Assembly: GCF_047496725.1 (NCBI RefSeq)
Contig: NC_132972.1
Coordinates: forward strand, 17,712,001-17,776,000
Source: Anoplolepis gracilipes
Lineage: Eukaryota; Arthropoda; Insecta; Hymenoptera; Formicidae
Direction of reading: 5' to 3'
DNA length: 64,000 bases
Numbering within the stretch: the first letter of the stretch is position 1; the number at the start of each line of letters is the position of its first letter. Under the pieces are notes generated by a model that searched no databases, was not told where the DNA came from, and worked only from the letters and a program-made list of their open reading frames with translations. Positions 1-10,960 of this stretch are shown here, piece after piece. The position numbers and the translations under genes were made by a program.

Positions 1-528
1 GTTTGAAATAAAAATTCTGCAGTTTTTCCATACACAATATATAGCGCCCATTCTTTGTTCTTATAAGTACTTCAATTGTGGAAAAGGATTTATCGATCTG
101 AGTAGCCAAAAAAAATATCTGTACACGCAAAATTTTTATGCGGTTGTGTGATGCGAGATCGAGACACAAAGAGTAAAAAAGAGCCGTAAATAGTTGCCTA
201 ATATCGTGATAGATGGCATTACGATTTTTTTCTGGGCCATGTTCGCTTGCAAGCTGAAAGTGTGTTCTGTCTTTGTTCAACTTTCAATAAGTAACAAAGA
301 TAGAATGACGTTTTTAGCTAAGGCAAATTTAGTCTATGTATTGCTGTTGCTTTTTCACAAGCTCGTCTAAACATTTATATCTCTGTTTTCTTACATGAAA
401 AAGCGATATGTAAGCGAGTGATTAGAAAAAGATAAAGTAATTATATATATATATAAAGTATATAAAGATTATATATATACATATATAAAGATATATGAAG
501 ATTATATATATATAATAAACTCAACACT
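1..528. other. AT-rich non-coding DNA with a TATA microsatellite
   Basis: I see no gene here. Positions about 440-512 are a run of TA/TATATG dinucleotides. The rest is ordinary AT-rich sequence. The Penelope-like element starts at about 529, so this may be flanking DNA. Confidence 0.6.
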
Positions 529-1314
529 TTACTCTCGACCAAACTGGCATATATTACATCAAAATTACACTTCACAACGTTTCGACCTTCATTTAGGTCC
601 TTATCAAGTGATCTACAATGTTGTTAATTTATAATTAGTACAAGAACATTTATTTAACAAAAAGAATTAGTTTATTATGTAAAAATAATAGGAATTAATA
701 TTTCACATAAGTCGATAATTAGCGAGTTAAATTCAATGGGAATCAATGTTACAAAATTTTAAAGAGTATCGATATTTACTGATTAGATTAGATGTAACAT
801 GGTAAACACTATTTTTCGTGTCAGTTAGACAGCACGTCTTATAAATGCAAATGTTTTAGAGAGACTAGAGGACATTCAATATTTTGTCATATATGATGTT
901 TAAGTTATCCATGTCCTTTTGTAAATTGATAGTGTTGTTGTTTATTTTTATAAAGAACATTTCAGCAATTTCTCTTTTTCTGACGTGTTTTTCATTATGT
1001 AAAATCGTAGGTAATGACCAGTCAAAATCATGGTTAAAATCAATTCTATGTTTGCTAATTACTGAGTGGTTACTCTCATGCATTTTTATATTTCTGAAAT
1101 GTTCTTTAACGCGAGTGATGAGATGTCTTTTGGTTTGTCCAATGTAAGACAAATTACAATTCTTACAATTAATTTTGTAAACGACCTCTGTCTTGTTTTC
1201 AATGGGTAATTTATCTTTACCTAATGTAATTATGCAGTTCAATTTATTTGGAATTTTATATACCACTTTGAACCCTGCGTTCTGGCACCAACGTTTGAAG
1301 CAAATAGAAAACAA
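529..1314 (-). mobile_element. Penelope-like retroelement, 3' fragment with GIY-YIG endonuclease
   Basis: The minus-strand reading frame 865-1314 encodes about 149 residues of the C-terminal endonuclease of a Penelope-like element. It shows the GIY-YIG signature as VVYKINCKNC followed by LSYIGQT, then a basic helix with TRVKEH. In this family the domain nicks target DNA for reverse transcription. The reverse transcriptase is missing: the reading frame is cut off near 1314, about 100 bases before the next element's coding start. Positions 529-864 would be the 3' UTR. The computed start is a TTG, so it is not a real start. Related but distinct copies form the palindrome at 37.9-40.3 kb. Confidence 0.8.
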
Positions 1315-1411
1315 AATTCAACGTTCAATTTTTCGATTTATTCGTTACTTCACATTAGTAGTTGCTCAGTCTCCTACGTGTACGTTTCGCAAGAAATATT
1401 GTCGTACGAAA

Positions 1412-2629
1412 ATGAGTTATACTGCCGTGGAATATACGGATATGATTATCACGTACGGAATGGCCGGGAAAAATGCACGTGCCGCGGCGCGTTTGTACGC
1501 GGAGCAATTTCCCGAGCGTGAACGACATCCCAATCACTTAGTGATTTTAAGGTGTATACAACGCGCACGAGAAACGGGAGTTTTTGTAGCAAATCGCCAA
1601 ACTGCTGGTGCACCAATGCAGTATGGTGTAAATGATGAGGAGAGGGTTCTCGGAGCAGTGAAGGATAATCCTCAGATTAGTGTGCACTGTTTGGCTAGGA
1701 TGCTTGGTCTCTCACGAAACATAGTGCATCGTATCTTGCGCCAAAATGGATTACATCCATTTCATTTTCCACGAGTACAGCAACTTTTGCCGAGAGACCG
1801 AGAACCACGCATCTATTTTTGTGAAAGTATTTTTATTTATTTATTTAATGTATTTTCCTGTTATTTTTAATAAATATTAATAGTCGGCGAAACATGCACA
1901 GGGTTTCTTGTACAATGTCGGCGGGATGATTCTTTTCCCGACCGCATTCTATGGACTGATGAGGCCACCTTCACGCCCAACGGTATTTTTAATAGACGTA
2001 ATTTTTTATTATGGGCGGAAGAAAATCCGCACGTCATTCGAGAACACGCTTTTCAATATCGTTGGGCAATTAATGTATGGGCAGGAATAACGGCGAACGA
2101 AATCGTAAGTAATAAATTTACAGAGTAATCTAAAAAAATTTTTTCTTGCAGCTTCACTAAATTATTTATTTCGGAAATTTTCAGATTGGTCCCTACTTTC
2201 TACCGCCTCGTTTAAATGGAGAAGCATATACAAATTTCCTCCAATCAATTGCCTGTACTTTTGGAAAATATTCCCCTCCGCGCAAGAGCGCAACTAATTT
2301 TCCAGCACGACGGGGCACCTGCACATTTTTCGCGACAGGCACGCGAATTTTTAAACGCGCATTATTCGGACAGGTGGATGGGTCGAAATGGCCCAATCAT
2401 CTGGCCGCCGCGATCGCCAGATCTAAATGTATTAGATTATTTTGTATGGGGATATATCAAAGATTTGGTCGAACACCAGCGTAATGGTACAGAAGCGGAA
2501 ATGCGAGAAGCAATTCTCGCAGCTTTTAATACCATCACGCCGGATATGGCATATCGCGCGACGCGCAATATTATTCGAAGGGCCGAACTCTGTGTACGAG
2601 AACGAGGAAGGCATTTCGAACAATTTTAG
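1412..2629 (+). pseudogene. DUF4817-type Tc1/mariner-superfamily transposase, spliced and frameshifted
   Basis: The ATG at 1412 opens a DUF4817-like N-terminus (MSYTAVEYTDMIITYG), followed by a helix-turn-helix around ISVHCLARMLGLSRN. Two introns are inferred: 1827-1883 (GTATTT..TAG) and 2105-2184 (GTAAGT..CAG). Removing them keeps one frame through ILWTDEATF (first catalytic Asp) and VWAGITANEIIGPYFLP. A one-base frameshift near 2240 moves the frame to the segment with HDGAPAH (second Asp) and SPDLNVLDYF (third Asp); I count 36 residues between these two. The protein would cut and paste DNA at TA sites. The frameshift makes it inactive. It is a diverged relative of the transposase in the arms of the 43.0-57.8 kb element. 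I did not identify its terminal inverted repeats. Confidence 0.85.
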
Positions 2630-2861
2630 CTTTAAATAATGAGTGGATTAGACCTATTGGGGATACCACTATAAAAAAAATGCGCCTTGCTATCTACCGC
2701 AAGGTGGTGAGGAAACGATAGCACATTTTTTATGCTGCGTGCGCGCGTACGAGAGAGAGAGGGGAAGAGAGAGAGAGAGAGAGAGAGAGAGAAAATAATT
2801 TTTCGATGCAAAACTTCAGCGTTAGACTCTGAGCACAATAGAGAAAACTAGGAATAAATGT
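2630..2861. repeat. Short spacer with a (GA)n microsatellite
   Basis: A nearly pure GA tract runs from about 2751 to 2791. I see nothing else in this stretch. Confidence 0.8.
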
Positions 2862-3040
2862 TAAATATTATAATTAAGAATTATTTTATAATAATAATTG
2901 GAAAGACTCTGATATACAAATACAAATTCGGGTATGAAGGGCTTTCAAACTTTTATTAACAGCCTTTCATATTTCGAATTTGTATTTGTATAACAAAGTC
3001 TTTTCAATTTTATTATTTTAAAATAATTTTTATTGCTCTA
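2862..3040. repeat. Small foldback (inverted repeat) element
   Basis: Two arms of about 70 bases pair around a short loop near 2948-2960. The left arm contains ATACAAATACAAATTCG and the right arm contains CGAATTTGTATTTGTAT. This is the layout of a small MITE or hairpin remnant. No coding potential. Confidence 0.7.
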
Positions 3041-3411
3041 ATATTCATTATTTCATTATTTAATATTTATTATTTATTTATTTCTAACATTTGCACATAC
3101 TGATAACTGAAAAAGTCAGACGCCATTAAACGAAGCGCGCACTATGTGTGTGACTCTTCAGATTGTCAATGCAGAGCGTTCCGCCTCCCGCTTCGCCGGC
3201 GCGCCTAATATCGAGTAACAGTGGAAGGCTTCTTCGTGCCCGCTTCGCCGGCGCGCTCTTGCCGGGCGTCGATTGGCTGATTTCTTATAATTAATATCTT
3301 ATTAACTATTGCGAAAATTGCAAAATGGCACATAACTTTTCTACTCAGTTTAACCTACTCTACCTGCACGTAACGGGTGGTTCGCGAATTATGGGACACC
3401 CTGTATATACA
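3041..3411. mobile_element. Half of a TA-type MITE (same family as 4380-4902)
   Basis: The right part (about 3310-3411) matches the right inverted repeat of the MITE at 4380-4902: a CAAAATGGCACA block, then a CTACCTGCAC block, then a terminal GGGACACCCTG before TATA. The partner arm is missing. The upstream part contains two CGCTTCGCCGGCGCGC blocks (about 3191 and 3242) that look like a short duplication. Confidence 0.55.
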
Positions 3412-3424
3412 ATTTTTTTTTCAG

Positions 3425-4083
3425 CAAATATCAAACAAAAAACAAATCGAGGGAGATGTAAGAGCGGTAGCGTCGTCTACGCTACAAGCACAAAAGACGA
3501 CGTCTACGCTGCAAACGAGAGAGACGACATCGATGTTTTAAAAAGGACCACGACCAAATAAAATAATTCAAAAGATTAGTTATTTATATAATTACGCACG
3601 CACGCACGCACGCATTTATATGTATCTAAATAAATAAATAAATAAATAAGAATATGCATATATATATATATATAATATGCATATGTGTATGTGTATATGT
3701 GCATATGTGTAGTTTATATTGATTTTTTAGTAAATTTATATACATACAAATGTGTATACATATACAAGGTGCCTAATGATTTTTATTATATTTTTGCAGG
3801 AAATAAACGAAGCAATATGACGAGCAATCAATAAGGATAGAAAAAGGCGGCAAAGGTACATGCAACCAGTGTATAAACTGTGTATATATTGGTCGCATGT
3901 ACCTCAAACGCGTCCCCGACACCGGCACCGGTATACGTGACGTCGTATGCGGTACCACCGGCCTTCGCAGCATCAACGCCGGCATACGTACCACCAGCCT
4001 TCTTAGCATACGCCCCACCAGCATATCCACAAACATACAACCCAGCGAGCACTGCATCGGCGTACGTATCGCGGCCTTTCTAA
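3425..4083 (+). pseudogene. Dead plus-strand copy of the Ala/Pro/Tyr-rich two-exon gene
   Basis: This is the inverted counterpart of the minus-strand gene at 5126-11078. Exon A' starts after a TTTTTTTCAG acceptor at 3425 and should end at 3574, but the donor reads ATTAGT where the other copy has GTTAGT. It also carries in-frame stops (ATG TAA, then TAG). Exon B' starts after TTTTTGCAG at 3800 and hits TGA within seven codons, where the other copy stays open. Downstream, GCA/CCA/TAC-rich codons remain recognisable (around 3930-4080). Intron 3575-3799 is mostly CGCA, TAAA and TATG microsatellite. I infer it is a non-functional duplicate. Confidence 0.6.
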
Positions 4084-4329
4084 ATAAAAATAAAAATATA
4101 TTATATATATGTAATTATAATTATATATAAATATATATACATATATGATTATAACTTTTGTATCTTTTTTTTCTACCTTTTATAAGTTTGTGTGAAGTAT
4201 TCATGATATACATACATATAAACATATGTGTGTGTGTGTGTGTGTGTGTGCGTGCGTGTGCGCATATGTATATATATCCTTTTACACATACAATTATACA
4301 CTGACGCATAAAGTATGCATTGTCATATA

Positions 4330-4379
<50 letters not shown>
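4084..4379. repeat. AT-rich spacer with GT and AT microsatellites
   Basis: It contains TATATA tracts, a (TG)n/(GTGC) tract at about 4226-4262 and a long (TA)n tract at 4334-4379, into which the next MITE is inserted. Part of it (about 4140-4220) reappears inverted at 4935-5020, continuing the inverted gene duplication. Confidence 0.75.
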
Positions 4380-4382
<3 letters not shown>

Positions 4383-4902
4383 GATGTCTCAGAATGACCG
4401 CATCACCTCTCGAGTGCAGGTAGAGCGGCTTAAATGGAATAGAAAAGTCCTGTACCATTTTGCGATTTTCGGAATAATTATTGAGAAATTAATTTACAAA
4501 GATCGGCAAATCCGGCGCGAGTATCAGGCCGCTGCAAAAAAGATGACGAAAAAGACGGCCTTAAGGACGGTCGCTAAGCGCACGCGGCGTAAATAGACGC
4601 CATTGCCTCGTGGTTATCAGGGGCATAGACGAGAAGCGTTGATAAGAACAATAGATTAACGATTATTATTTAGCGACCGGCCTAGCGGTGGGCTGTCTTT
4701 CTCGCCATATTTTTTGTGATAGGCCGTCCTTCTCGCCATCTTTTTTGCAGCGGACTGATACTCGCGCCGGATTTGCCGATCTTTGTAAATTAATTTCTCA
4801 ATAATTATTCTGAAAATCGCAAAATGGCACAGGACTTTTCTATTCCATTTAACCTGCTCTACCTGCACCCGAGAGGTGATACGGTCATTTTGAGACACCC
4901 TG
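4380..4902. mobile_element. TA-flanked MITE with long terminal inverted repeats
   Basis: The left end begins CAGGATGTCTCAGAATGACC and the right end closes with GAGACACCCTG. Arms of about 190 bases pair over most of their length, and TA lies on each side (4378-4379 and 4903-4904). The centre has two blocks reading like AAGACGGCC, also inverted. No transposase is present, so it depends on one encoded elsewhere, probably of the Tc1/mariner superfamily. Confidence 0.85.
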
Positions 4903-5125
4903 TATATATATATATATATACATGATATATATACATACATACATATGTATATGTATGTATATCATGAATACTTCACACAACTTATAAAAGGTAGAAAAAA
5001 AGATACAAGTTATAATCATATATTTATATATATTTATATATAATTATAATTATATATATATTTATTTTATATTATATATTATATATTTATCATATATTTT
5101 ATTGGTGAAAAGGCCGCGGTACGTA
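4903..5125. repeat. AT-rich spacer, inverted copy of the 4084-4230 sequence
   Basis: TATATA and ATGTATAT tracts, with an inverted copy of the TCATGAATACTTCACAC region found at about 4190. No gene. Confidence 0.7.
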
Positions 5126-5479
5126 TTATGCCGATGCATTGCTCAATGGGTTATGCATATCGGTATATGCATACGCCGGTGAAGCGTACGTTACAATGGC
5201 CGGCGGTGGCGCATACACTGGCATCGGTGCTGCATAGGCTGATGGTCCTGAGACCGCGTACACCGGCGTCGGTGGCACGAAGGCCGGTGGTGGCGCGTAC
5301 GCCGGCATCGCCGGTGGTGGCGCATACACCGGCATCGGTGCTGCCATTGTTGGTGCGTATGACGCTGCATGTACTGGTGCCGGTGTCGAGACGTATGAGG
5401 TACATGTGGCCAGTTTATACACTGGTCGCATGTACCTTTGCCGCCTTTTTTCCGCTCTTCGAACTGCTTCTTTTATTTT
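5126..5479 (-). CDS. Ala/Pro/Tyr-rich protein, exon B (last exon)
   Basis: This open exon of about 117 residues follows a TTTTTGCAG acceptor at 5480. It begins with a basic stretch (KIKEAVRRAEKRRQRYMRP) and then becomes a low-complexity region built on YAPPPA, PVYA and SYA blocks. This resembles cuticle-like or secreted structural proteins, but I do not recognise a named family. Exon A at 10961-11078 ends in phase 0 and joins in frame. The intron holds an endogenous retrovirus. The dead inverted copy at 3425-4083 shows that the exon pair existed before the retrovirus inserted. The upstream start of the gene is unresolved, so the product is partial. Confidence 0.5.
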   Translation of the reverse strand, partial: KIKEAVRRAEKRRQRYMRPVYKLATCTSYVSTPAPVHAASYAPTMAAPMPVYAPPPAMPAYAPPPAFVPPTPVYAVSGPSAYAAPMPVYAPPPAIVTYASPAYAYTDMHNPLSNASA

Positions 5480-5522
5480 CTGCAAAAATATAATAAAAAT
5501 CATTAGACACAAATATGTATAT
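5480..5522 (-). other. 3' remainder of the host intron beside the retrovirus LTR
   Basis: The sequence ending TAATAAAAATCATTAGACAC on the plus strand matches the intron end of the inverted gene copy at about 3755-3799. The LTR therefore abuts intron DNA. Confidence 0.6.
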
Positions 5523-6063
5523 TGTTGTGCCCGTGCCGTGAGGATAGGGTCTTTTGGGATATTCACCCAAAGAGTTGGAACTCAGGCAGCAAAAAAAAAC
5601 TCCGTACTAGTTTAGTAAAAGAATATATTTCGGTCGTACCGTTACACTTATCTTCACTACTGTTAGTTCGCGTATTCAGTCGTCGTGTAGACGAACCGTG
5701 TCGATAGGTCGATAACTTATTTACGCGCGACTTTCTTATTAGCTACTTTCTTACGAGCGACCGCGATGGGTCTCGCGATCGGTTTATATATCGCTTTAAT
5801 TTCGAGGGTGGAAGGATGAGGTTTTCCGGGTCGGAGCGCGGGACGTGCTCCGTGCTCGGGTGTCGTAATGCTTATTCAGCTTGACCGTGACTTGTTTTTT
5901 TGTTGGTCACGTCTTATTTTTTTTTCTTAATCTTTCTATTTAATTCTTAATTTTCTTATTTAATTCTTTTAATGCTTTGCTTTGCTTGCTTGATTTTAGT
6001 TTCTTATTTTTTAATTTTATGTATTTACTTTTCCTTTCCAGGTAAGTGTATCGGGTTACGACA
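5523..6063 (-). repeat. 3' LTR of the gypsy/errantivirus-type element
   Basis: Read on the minus strand this begins TGTCGTAACCCG and ends GGGCACAACA, giving TG..CA ends and a length of about 541 bases. A purine-rich tract (AAAGGGGGAAGGA) sits directly upstream of the start, as expected for plus-strand priming. No second LTR was found at the other end of the element, so the boundaries rest on these two signals. Confidence 0.65.
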
Positions 6064-6155
6064 TCCTTCCCCCTTTGGGAAAAGAAAATTTACTAGCGGT
6101 AAATTTTCTTTACCTTATTTTTGCTTCTTAGTCTATGTTCTTACAGTCTGTCTTA

Positions 6156-7700
6156 TTAATATAACATGGCTGTGTTGTTTCCGTCATCTAGTGTTGTGTC
6201 GGGTTGGTAAGGTCTGTCATAAATTTTTTCTCTTTGTACTCGTGGTATGCTTATTTGAATTGTGCTTATTTTGTCCTGTTGTTCTTTTTTCGTTTGCTTC
6301 CTTTTTACTAGGTGAGTTAATACTACAATGCTGAGTATAATTATTGTTCCTGTGATACCTGATATCGCGGGATATATTACATGTTCTCGTATCAGTAGAC
6401 TATCTTTATTTATCTGTCTGTCTGTCTCTGTCAGTGTGTTACTCAGTTTCATTAATTCGGATGGGTTCTGTATTATTTTTCGTAATTTTATGCTTTCTAT
6501 CTTGTCTTTTGGTTCGTTCGTCTGTATTTTCAGTATGTTTGTTAAGTTGTAGTCGAGTATCTTTGTATTTATATATGTTGTTATGGCGGGTTTGTTCGCT
6601 TTTATTATTATGTCGGGCGTTACTAATTTACATTTTTCTTTTATTGTTATTCGCCCTGACCTTTTGATTTCGGTTTTCTTTGTTATTCCGTTACTACATG
6701 TTATTTCTATTGGCTGTCTTTTTCTAGCGGAGTATATCCATGAGTTCGCGTCACTCAGCGTTATCCATATCGTTGAGTTGGCGTGTATGTGTCGTGTGTT
6801 ACAGCTGTTTATATGTGTGTCTGTTCGTACATATGTCTGTACCTCGCATAAAGCTTGGCTGCTATGTGGTGTGTTGGATGACTTCTTTCGCATACATATT
6901 TGTTGTCGTTTCGCATACATTTTTCTAATTCGCTTTCCGTGGTTGTAAAATATGTTCGACTATCGATGTCTATCGCTATTATCGGTTGGCTTACTTCTAT
7001 ACATATAAATGTGTCGTCTTATTTATGGATGGGTAGAGGGATTGCTTTTATTATCTCGTAGGGTACATTATTAATGGAAATCTTACTATCGTAATTATTC
7101 CTATACTATCGTAGTATGCGCTTATTTTTATAAATTTTTCGATCTCCCCAATTTTCTGGTGCAATGTTGAACGGAAAGTGCGTTCCTTGCGGTATTTGTA
7201 CCGCGATTTCCTTAAGATTATTTATTATGGTTTCGATCGGTAGTATTCTTATGTTTATTATTCCGCTTTTCGCGCTATTTAAATGCGTTACGATATCGAT
7301 AATATCCGTTATTAATCTTCTGATGATCGCGTTTAATACGATGAAATGTTTGTCCATCTCTTCTCTGTGTCCGAATCCTGTTTTCATCTGTATCCAGCTT
7401 TGTCGCATTTTCTCTGTCACATTTAAAAACTTGTCTTCATTATCCTGTATTATTTTCTCTGATTCTTCTACGTGTGCAATGGTTGCGTTTAACACTTTAA
7501 TTTGATTCTTCAACGCATGCTGTAATGTTTGTTGATTTCCTTCTAGCATTTTCAATTGTTCGTTAATTACTTTTTCGTCGTCGGCATCCATCGTGCCGAA
7601 TAGCGTTTTGGCTATGGTTCCTAGTCCATCTACGAGTTCTCTCCTTGTTTTCTTTGCTAACTGATAGGTCGTTCTTAAACGTGTGGAGTCTCTATCGTCC
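6156..7700 (-). pseudogene. Endogenous retroviral envelope (F-like), broken
   Basis: Two open segments (7106-7591 with an open stretch upstream to about 7700, and 6156-6920) form one interrupted envelope. The upstream part has a Gly/Ala-rich fusion-peptide-like stretch (about 7600-7660) followed by a long heptad-rich region with LNATIAHVEE. The downstream part has a hydrophobic transmembrane helix (about residues 188-210 of that segment) before a basic tail. This matches the class I, F-like envelope layout of insect errantiviruses. The frames do not join between 6920 and 7106, and the N-terminal surface part is missing or unreadable, so no working glycoprotein is expected. Confidence 0.7.
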
Positions 7701-7880
7701 CGTTCGCGGTCGTGGCGCTTCCTTTAAAGGTAAGATTTATTTTATTTACATTTACTTTTCTTCGCTTCTCTATCGCTTTCCTCCGCGCGCGTCGCCGTCT
7801 ACTATTCTAATTTTCGATGAACGCTTTCAATCGGTTTACGTGTACGCGTATCATCCTTCTTCCCATTTTTATCGTATAGT

Positions 7881-8759
7881 TTACGAATTTTTCTCGGTAA
7901 TTAGATAGGGTCCGAGCCATATGGAATCTAACTTCTTTGATCGCCCTCTACGCACCGTTTCGTCGTGTAGCAGGACTTTCTCTCCTACTTTGAATGTAGT
8001 TTCGCGTGTCTTCTTATCGTAATTTTCCTTCGCTTTTATTTTTTCGTTGCGTAGGTGCTCCTTTGCGACTTGCTGCGTTGCGCGTAATTTTTCTCGCAGT
8101 TCGCTTGCGTAGTTTTCGTACGTATATGTAGGTTTTGGCGGTTGCGATAGAGTTGTCGGTAGGGTTGCTCTGTGTCCGTAAATTAATTCGAATGGTGTGA
8201 ATCTTGTCGCTGTGTGCGGAGTAGTATTATACGTGAACATTGCGTATGGGATCCATTCGACCCAGTCGGTTTGATCTGCGTTGATATAGTGTCGTAAATA
8301 TTCGGCTAGTGTACGATGTGATCTTTCCAGCGCTCCGTTGCTCTCTGGATGATACGCTGGCGTTTGTATCTTTTCGATTTTTAATAGTTTGCAAGTATTC
8401 TTAAACATTTCGCTTAGGAAATTTGTTCCTTGGTCGGTTAGTATTTTTTCTGGAATCCCATGCTCGAATATTATTTTCGTTGCAAATTCTTTTGCGATTG
8501 TTGCGGCTTCTTGGTTCGCTATTGGTATCGCTTTACTAAATTTTGTTAAATTATCTTGGAAAGTTAAGATATACTTGTTTCCAGTATTTGTAGTTGTTAG
8601 TGGTCCGACTATATCTAATGCACATTTTCCGAATGGCTTATCGGCAGTGTCCGTGATTATTAACGGTGCCTTATTTTTTCTTGACAGTTTATTTCGTTGG
8701 CATAGTTCGCATTTCGCTATATAATTTTCGTCTTTCGTTATTCCTTTCCAATTATGCAT
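7881..8759 (-). CDS. Retroviral integrase of the gypsy element
   Basis: About 292 residues with a CxxC pair (CELCQRN) from the zinc-binding N-terminal domain. The core carries the catalytic triad Asp in ALDIVGP, Asp in LTDQGTNF and Glu in SNGALERSH. The C-terminal region ends with the chromatin- or DNA-binding part (KVGEKVLLHDE and IWLGPYLI). Integrase joins the reverse-transcribed DNA to the host chromosome. The zinc-binding histidines lie upstream, past the computed start, in the 8760-9004 linker. This copy reads open over its length, but the element around it is truncated. Confidence 0.9.
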   Translation of the reverse strand: MHNWKGITKDENYIAKCELCQRNKLSRKNKAPLIITDTADKPFGKCALDIVGPLTTTNTGNKYILTFQDNLTKFSKAIPIANQEAATIAKEFATKIIFEHGIPEKILTDQGTNFLSEMFKNTCKLLKIEKIQTPAYHPESNGALERSHRTLAEYLRHYINADQTDWVEWIPYAMFTYNTTPHTATRFTPFELIYGHRATLPTTLSQPPKPTYTYENYASELREKLRATQQVAKEHLRNEKIKAKENYDKKTRETTFKVGEKVLLHDETVRRGRSKKLDSIWLGPYLITEKNS

Positions 8760-9004
8760 TAGTCGAATTCGATTTATTGTTCGTTCGATTCCTTGATGTC
8801 CTCACCTAGGGGTGCGTTGTAGTATTCGTATAATATCTTTTATTTCTCATTTTCCGTGTATTCTTGCCTTGTTCTCGTGTCGCGTGCCTCTTCCTCTTTA
8901 ATTGCATTGATATCCGCTACGTGTCGACTCAGCGCGTCAGCGTTTCTGTTCGCTGTTCCGGCTTTATGTATTATTACATTATCGTATTCTTCTAATTTAA
9001 GTCT

Positions 9005-10943
9005 CTATCGGGTCAATCGAGATCCGGGGTCACTGACATTAAATAACCACACTAACGATTTGTGATCCGTCACGACCGTGAATTTGGTTCCATATAAGTA
9101 TGGTCGAAAATGTTTAACGGCCCATACTATAGCGAGTAACTCTTTCTCTGTCGTACTGTAATTCTGTTCTGCCTTTGTTAGTACTCGACTCGCGTACGCT
9201 ACGGGTCGGTCTTGTCCTATCTGTCCTTGCGATAATATGGCTCCGATTGCATAGTCGGATGCATCTGTCGTCACTATAAATTCTTTTGTAAAATCTGGGT
9301 ACTTCAGTACCGGTGCTGTCGTTAGTTTTTCTTTTAGTAATTCAAAGGCGTTCTGTTGCGCTTGCGTCCACTTGAACTTGTTTTCTTTCTTGGTTAATTT
9401 TGTGAGTGGTTTCGCTATTTTGGAAAAATTTTCAATAAATTTCCGATAATATCTGGTCAATCCTATAAATGCTTGTACATCCTTGACCTTTTTTGGCGTC
9501 AGAAAATTTTTTACAGCTTTTAATTTGGTTGGGTCGGGTGATATTCCGTTCTCCGTAATTATGTGTCCGAGATATGTCATTTCCTTTCTCAGAAATTCAC
9601 ATTTGTCGGGCTGTAATTTTAGTCGGTTTTCCCGTAATCTTTTTAGTACCTCGATTAATCTGTTATTGTGTTCCCTTAAACTAGCTCCAAAAATTACAAT
9701 ATCGTCTAAATAAACTAGACATTTTATTCCTTGCAATCCGCTTAACACTGCGTTCATTAATCGCTGGAATGTGGCGGGTGCGTTTTTTAATCCAAACGGC
9801 ATTCTGTTAAATTTGTAGTGTCCGGACGGCGTGGAAAAGGCTGTTTTACTTTTGTCATTTTCTTCCATCTCGATTTGGTGATATCCTGATGCCAGGTCGA
9901 GGGTAGTAAAATATTTTGCGTTCCCTAATTGATCCAATATGTCCGTAATATTCGGTAGAGGGAATGAGTCGCCTATTGTTAAGTCGTTCAATTTTCGAAA
10001 GTCTACCACCATTCTAAATTTTTGTTTTCCGGATGCATCTAATTTCTTCGGAACGACTAGTAAGGGTGCGTTCCATTGGCTCACGCTTGCCCTAATTATT
10101 CCATTATTCAGCATCTCTTGCATTTGTCGATTGACTTCCGTCTTTTGTTTTTCTAGCAGTCGATATGATCGTACGTTAACCGGTGCGCTATCTGCTTGTG
10201 TTGCAATTTGATGTGTCACCGCGTTCGTACATGTGAGTGGCTCTCCGTCGGTGTGGAACACGTCACTGTATTCCTCGCAGATATCTCTTATCGCTTTTTC
10301 CTCTTCCTTATTTAGGTGTCCGGTGCGGAGCTCTTCTAATATTTTCTCGGTTTGTCGTAGACTTTTCTCCTCCGTCATCGAATGTGCGAGATTTATCTCC
10401 GTTGCGTCTTCGGCTTCAATTTTCTCAATTGTTATCTGTGGCATTGTAATTTCGACTTCGTTTTCGTTTGTATTCATTACGCTCGCAGGGCATAAGAATT
10501 TTTCGGGTTTGACTAGGCAGTTCCCTATGAATACGCCTGGTATTATTTCCTCTGTTCGGGTTACTCCCATCATGTTGATTGTCGTTGCCACTTGTACTAT
10601 TGTTTCGCTCCGAGGCTGTAATGTGATCTTTTGATAAGGGTATAGTCTCAGTATATTTCGTCCGATTTTTAGCTGTTTCGTTGAGTAATTGCATATCGCT
10701 TCTTGTTTTTTGAGAAAATCTATTCCTATTATTCCTTCATACTCAATCGGAAAATCGTCTTTTATGACATAAAATCTATGTTTTATTTTTTCATCTCGCA
10801 ACTTTATCGTCGCATTTATTCGTCTAATGGTATATACTTGGTGTCCCATCACGCCCGTGAGGGTTATTTTGTCTTCGGTTATCATCGTTTCTCCTTTTAG
10901 ATTTCTCACTTTGATAAGAGAAATGGCTGCTCCCGTATCGCAA
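9005..10943 (-). CDS. Gypsy pol: protease, reverse transcriptase and RNase H
   Basis: The frame opens at the truncation point with the aspartic protease motif DTGAAISL (about 10910-10940) and stays open to 9005. The reverse transcriptase shows LDLASGYHQIEM and the catalytic YLDDIVIFG. The connection and RNase H follow with TTDASDYAIGAIL and TDHKSLVWLF. These enzymes copy the element RNA into DNA and remove the RNA strand. The frame breaks near 9005, before the integrase, so the polyprotein is not continuous. The N-terminal part of protease and all of gag are lost at the host junction. Confidence 0.9.
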
Positions 10944-10960
10944 TTATATAAATAACTAAC

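Larger units (their letters stand above)
5523..10943 (-). mobile_element. 5'-truncated endogenous gypsy retrovirus (errantivirus type)
   Basis: Genes in transcription order: protease remnant, reverse transcriptase/RNase H, integrase, envelope, 3' LTR. Gag and the 5' LTR are absent. The left junction falls just before the protease active site at about 10943, immediately after host intron sequence shared with the inverted gene copy. An envelope of the insect F-like type makes this an endogenous insect retrovirus rather than a plain Ty3/gypsy element. Several frames are interrupted, so it is a dead copy. It occupies the intron between exon A and exon B of the Ala/Pro/Tyr-rich gene, on the same strand. 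Confidence 0.85.

Noticed and set aside
5972..7505. Plus-strand hydrophobic frames that look like membrane proteins
   Set aside because: They are antisense shadows of the retroviral envelope and LTR; the minus strand has the recognisable motifs.
9939..10634. Plus-strand frames opposite the gypsy pol gene
   Set aside because: The minus strand encodes an uninterrupted reverse transcriptase with catalytic motifs, so these are shadows.
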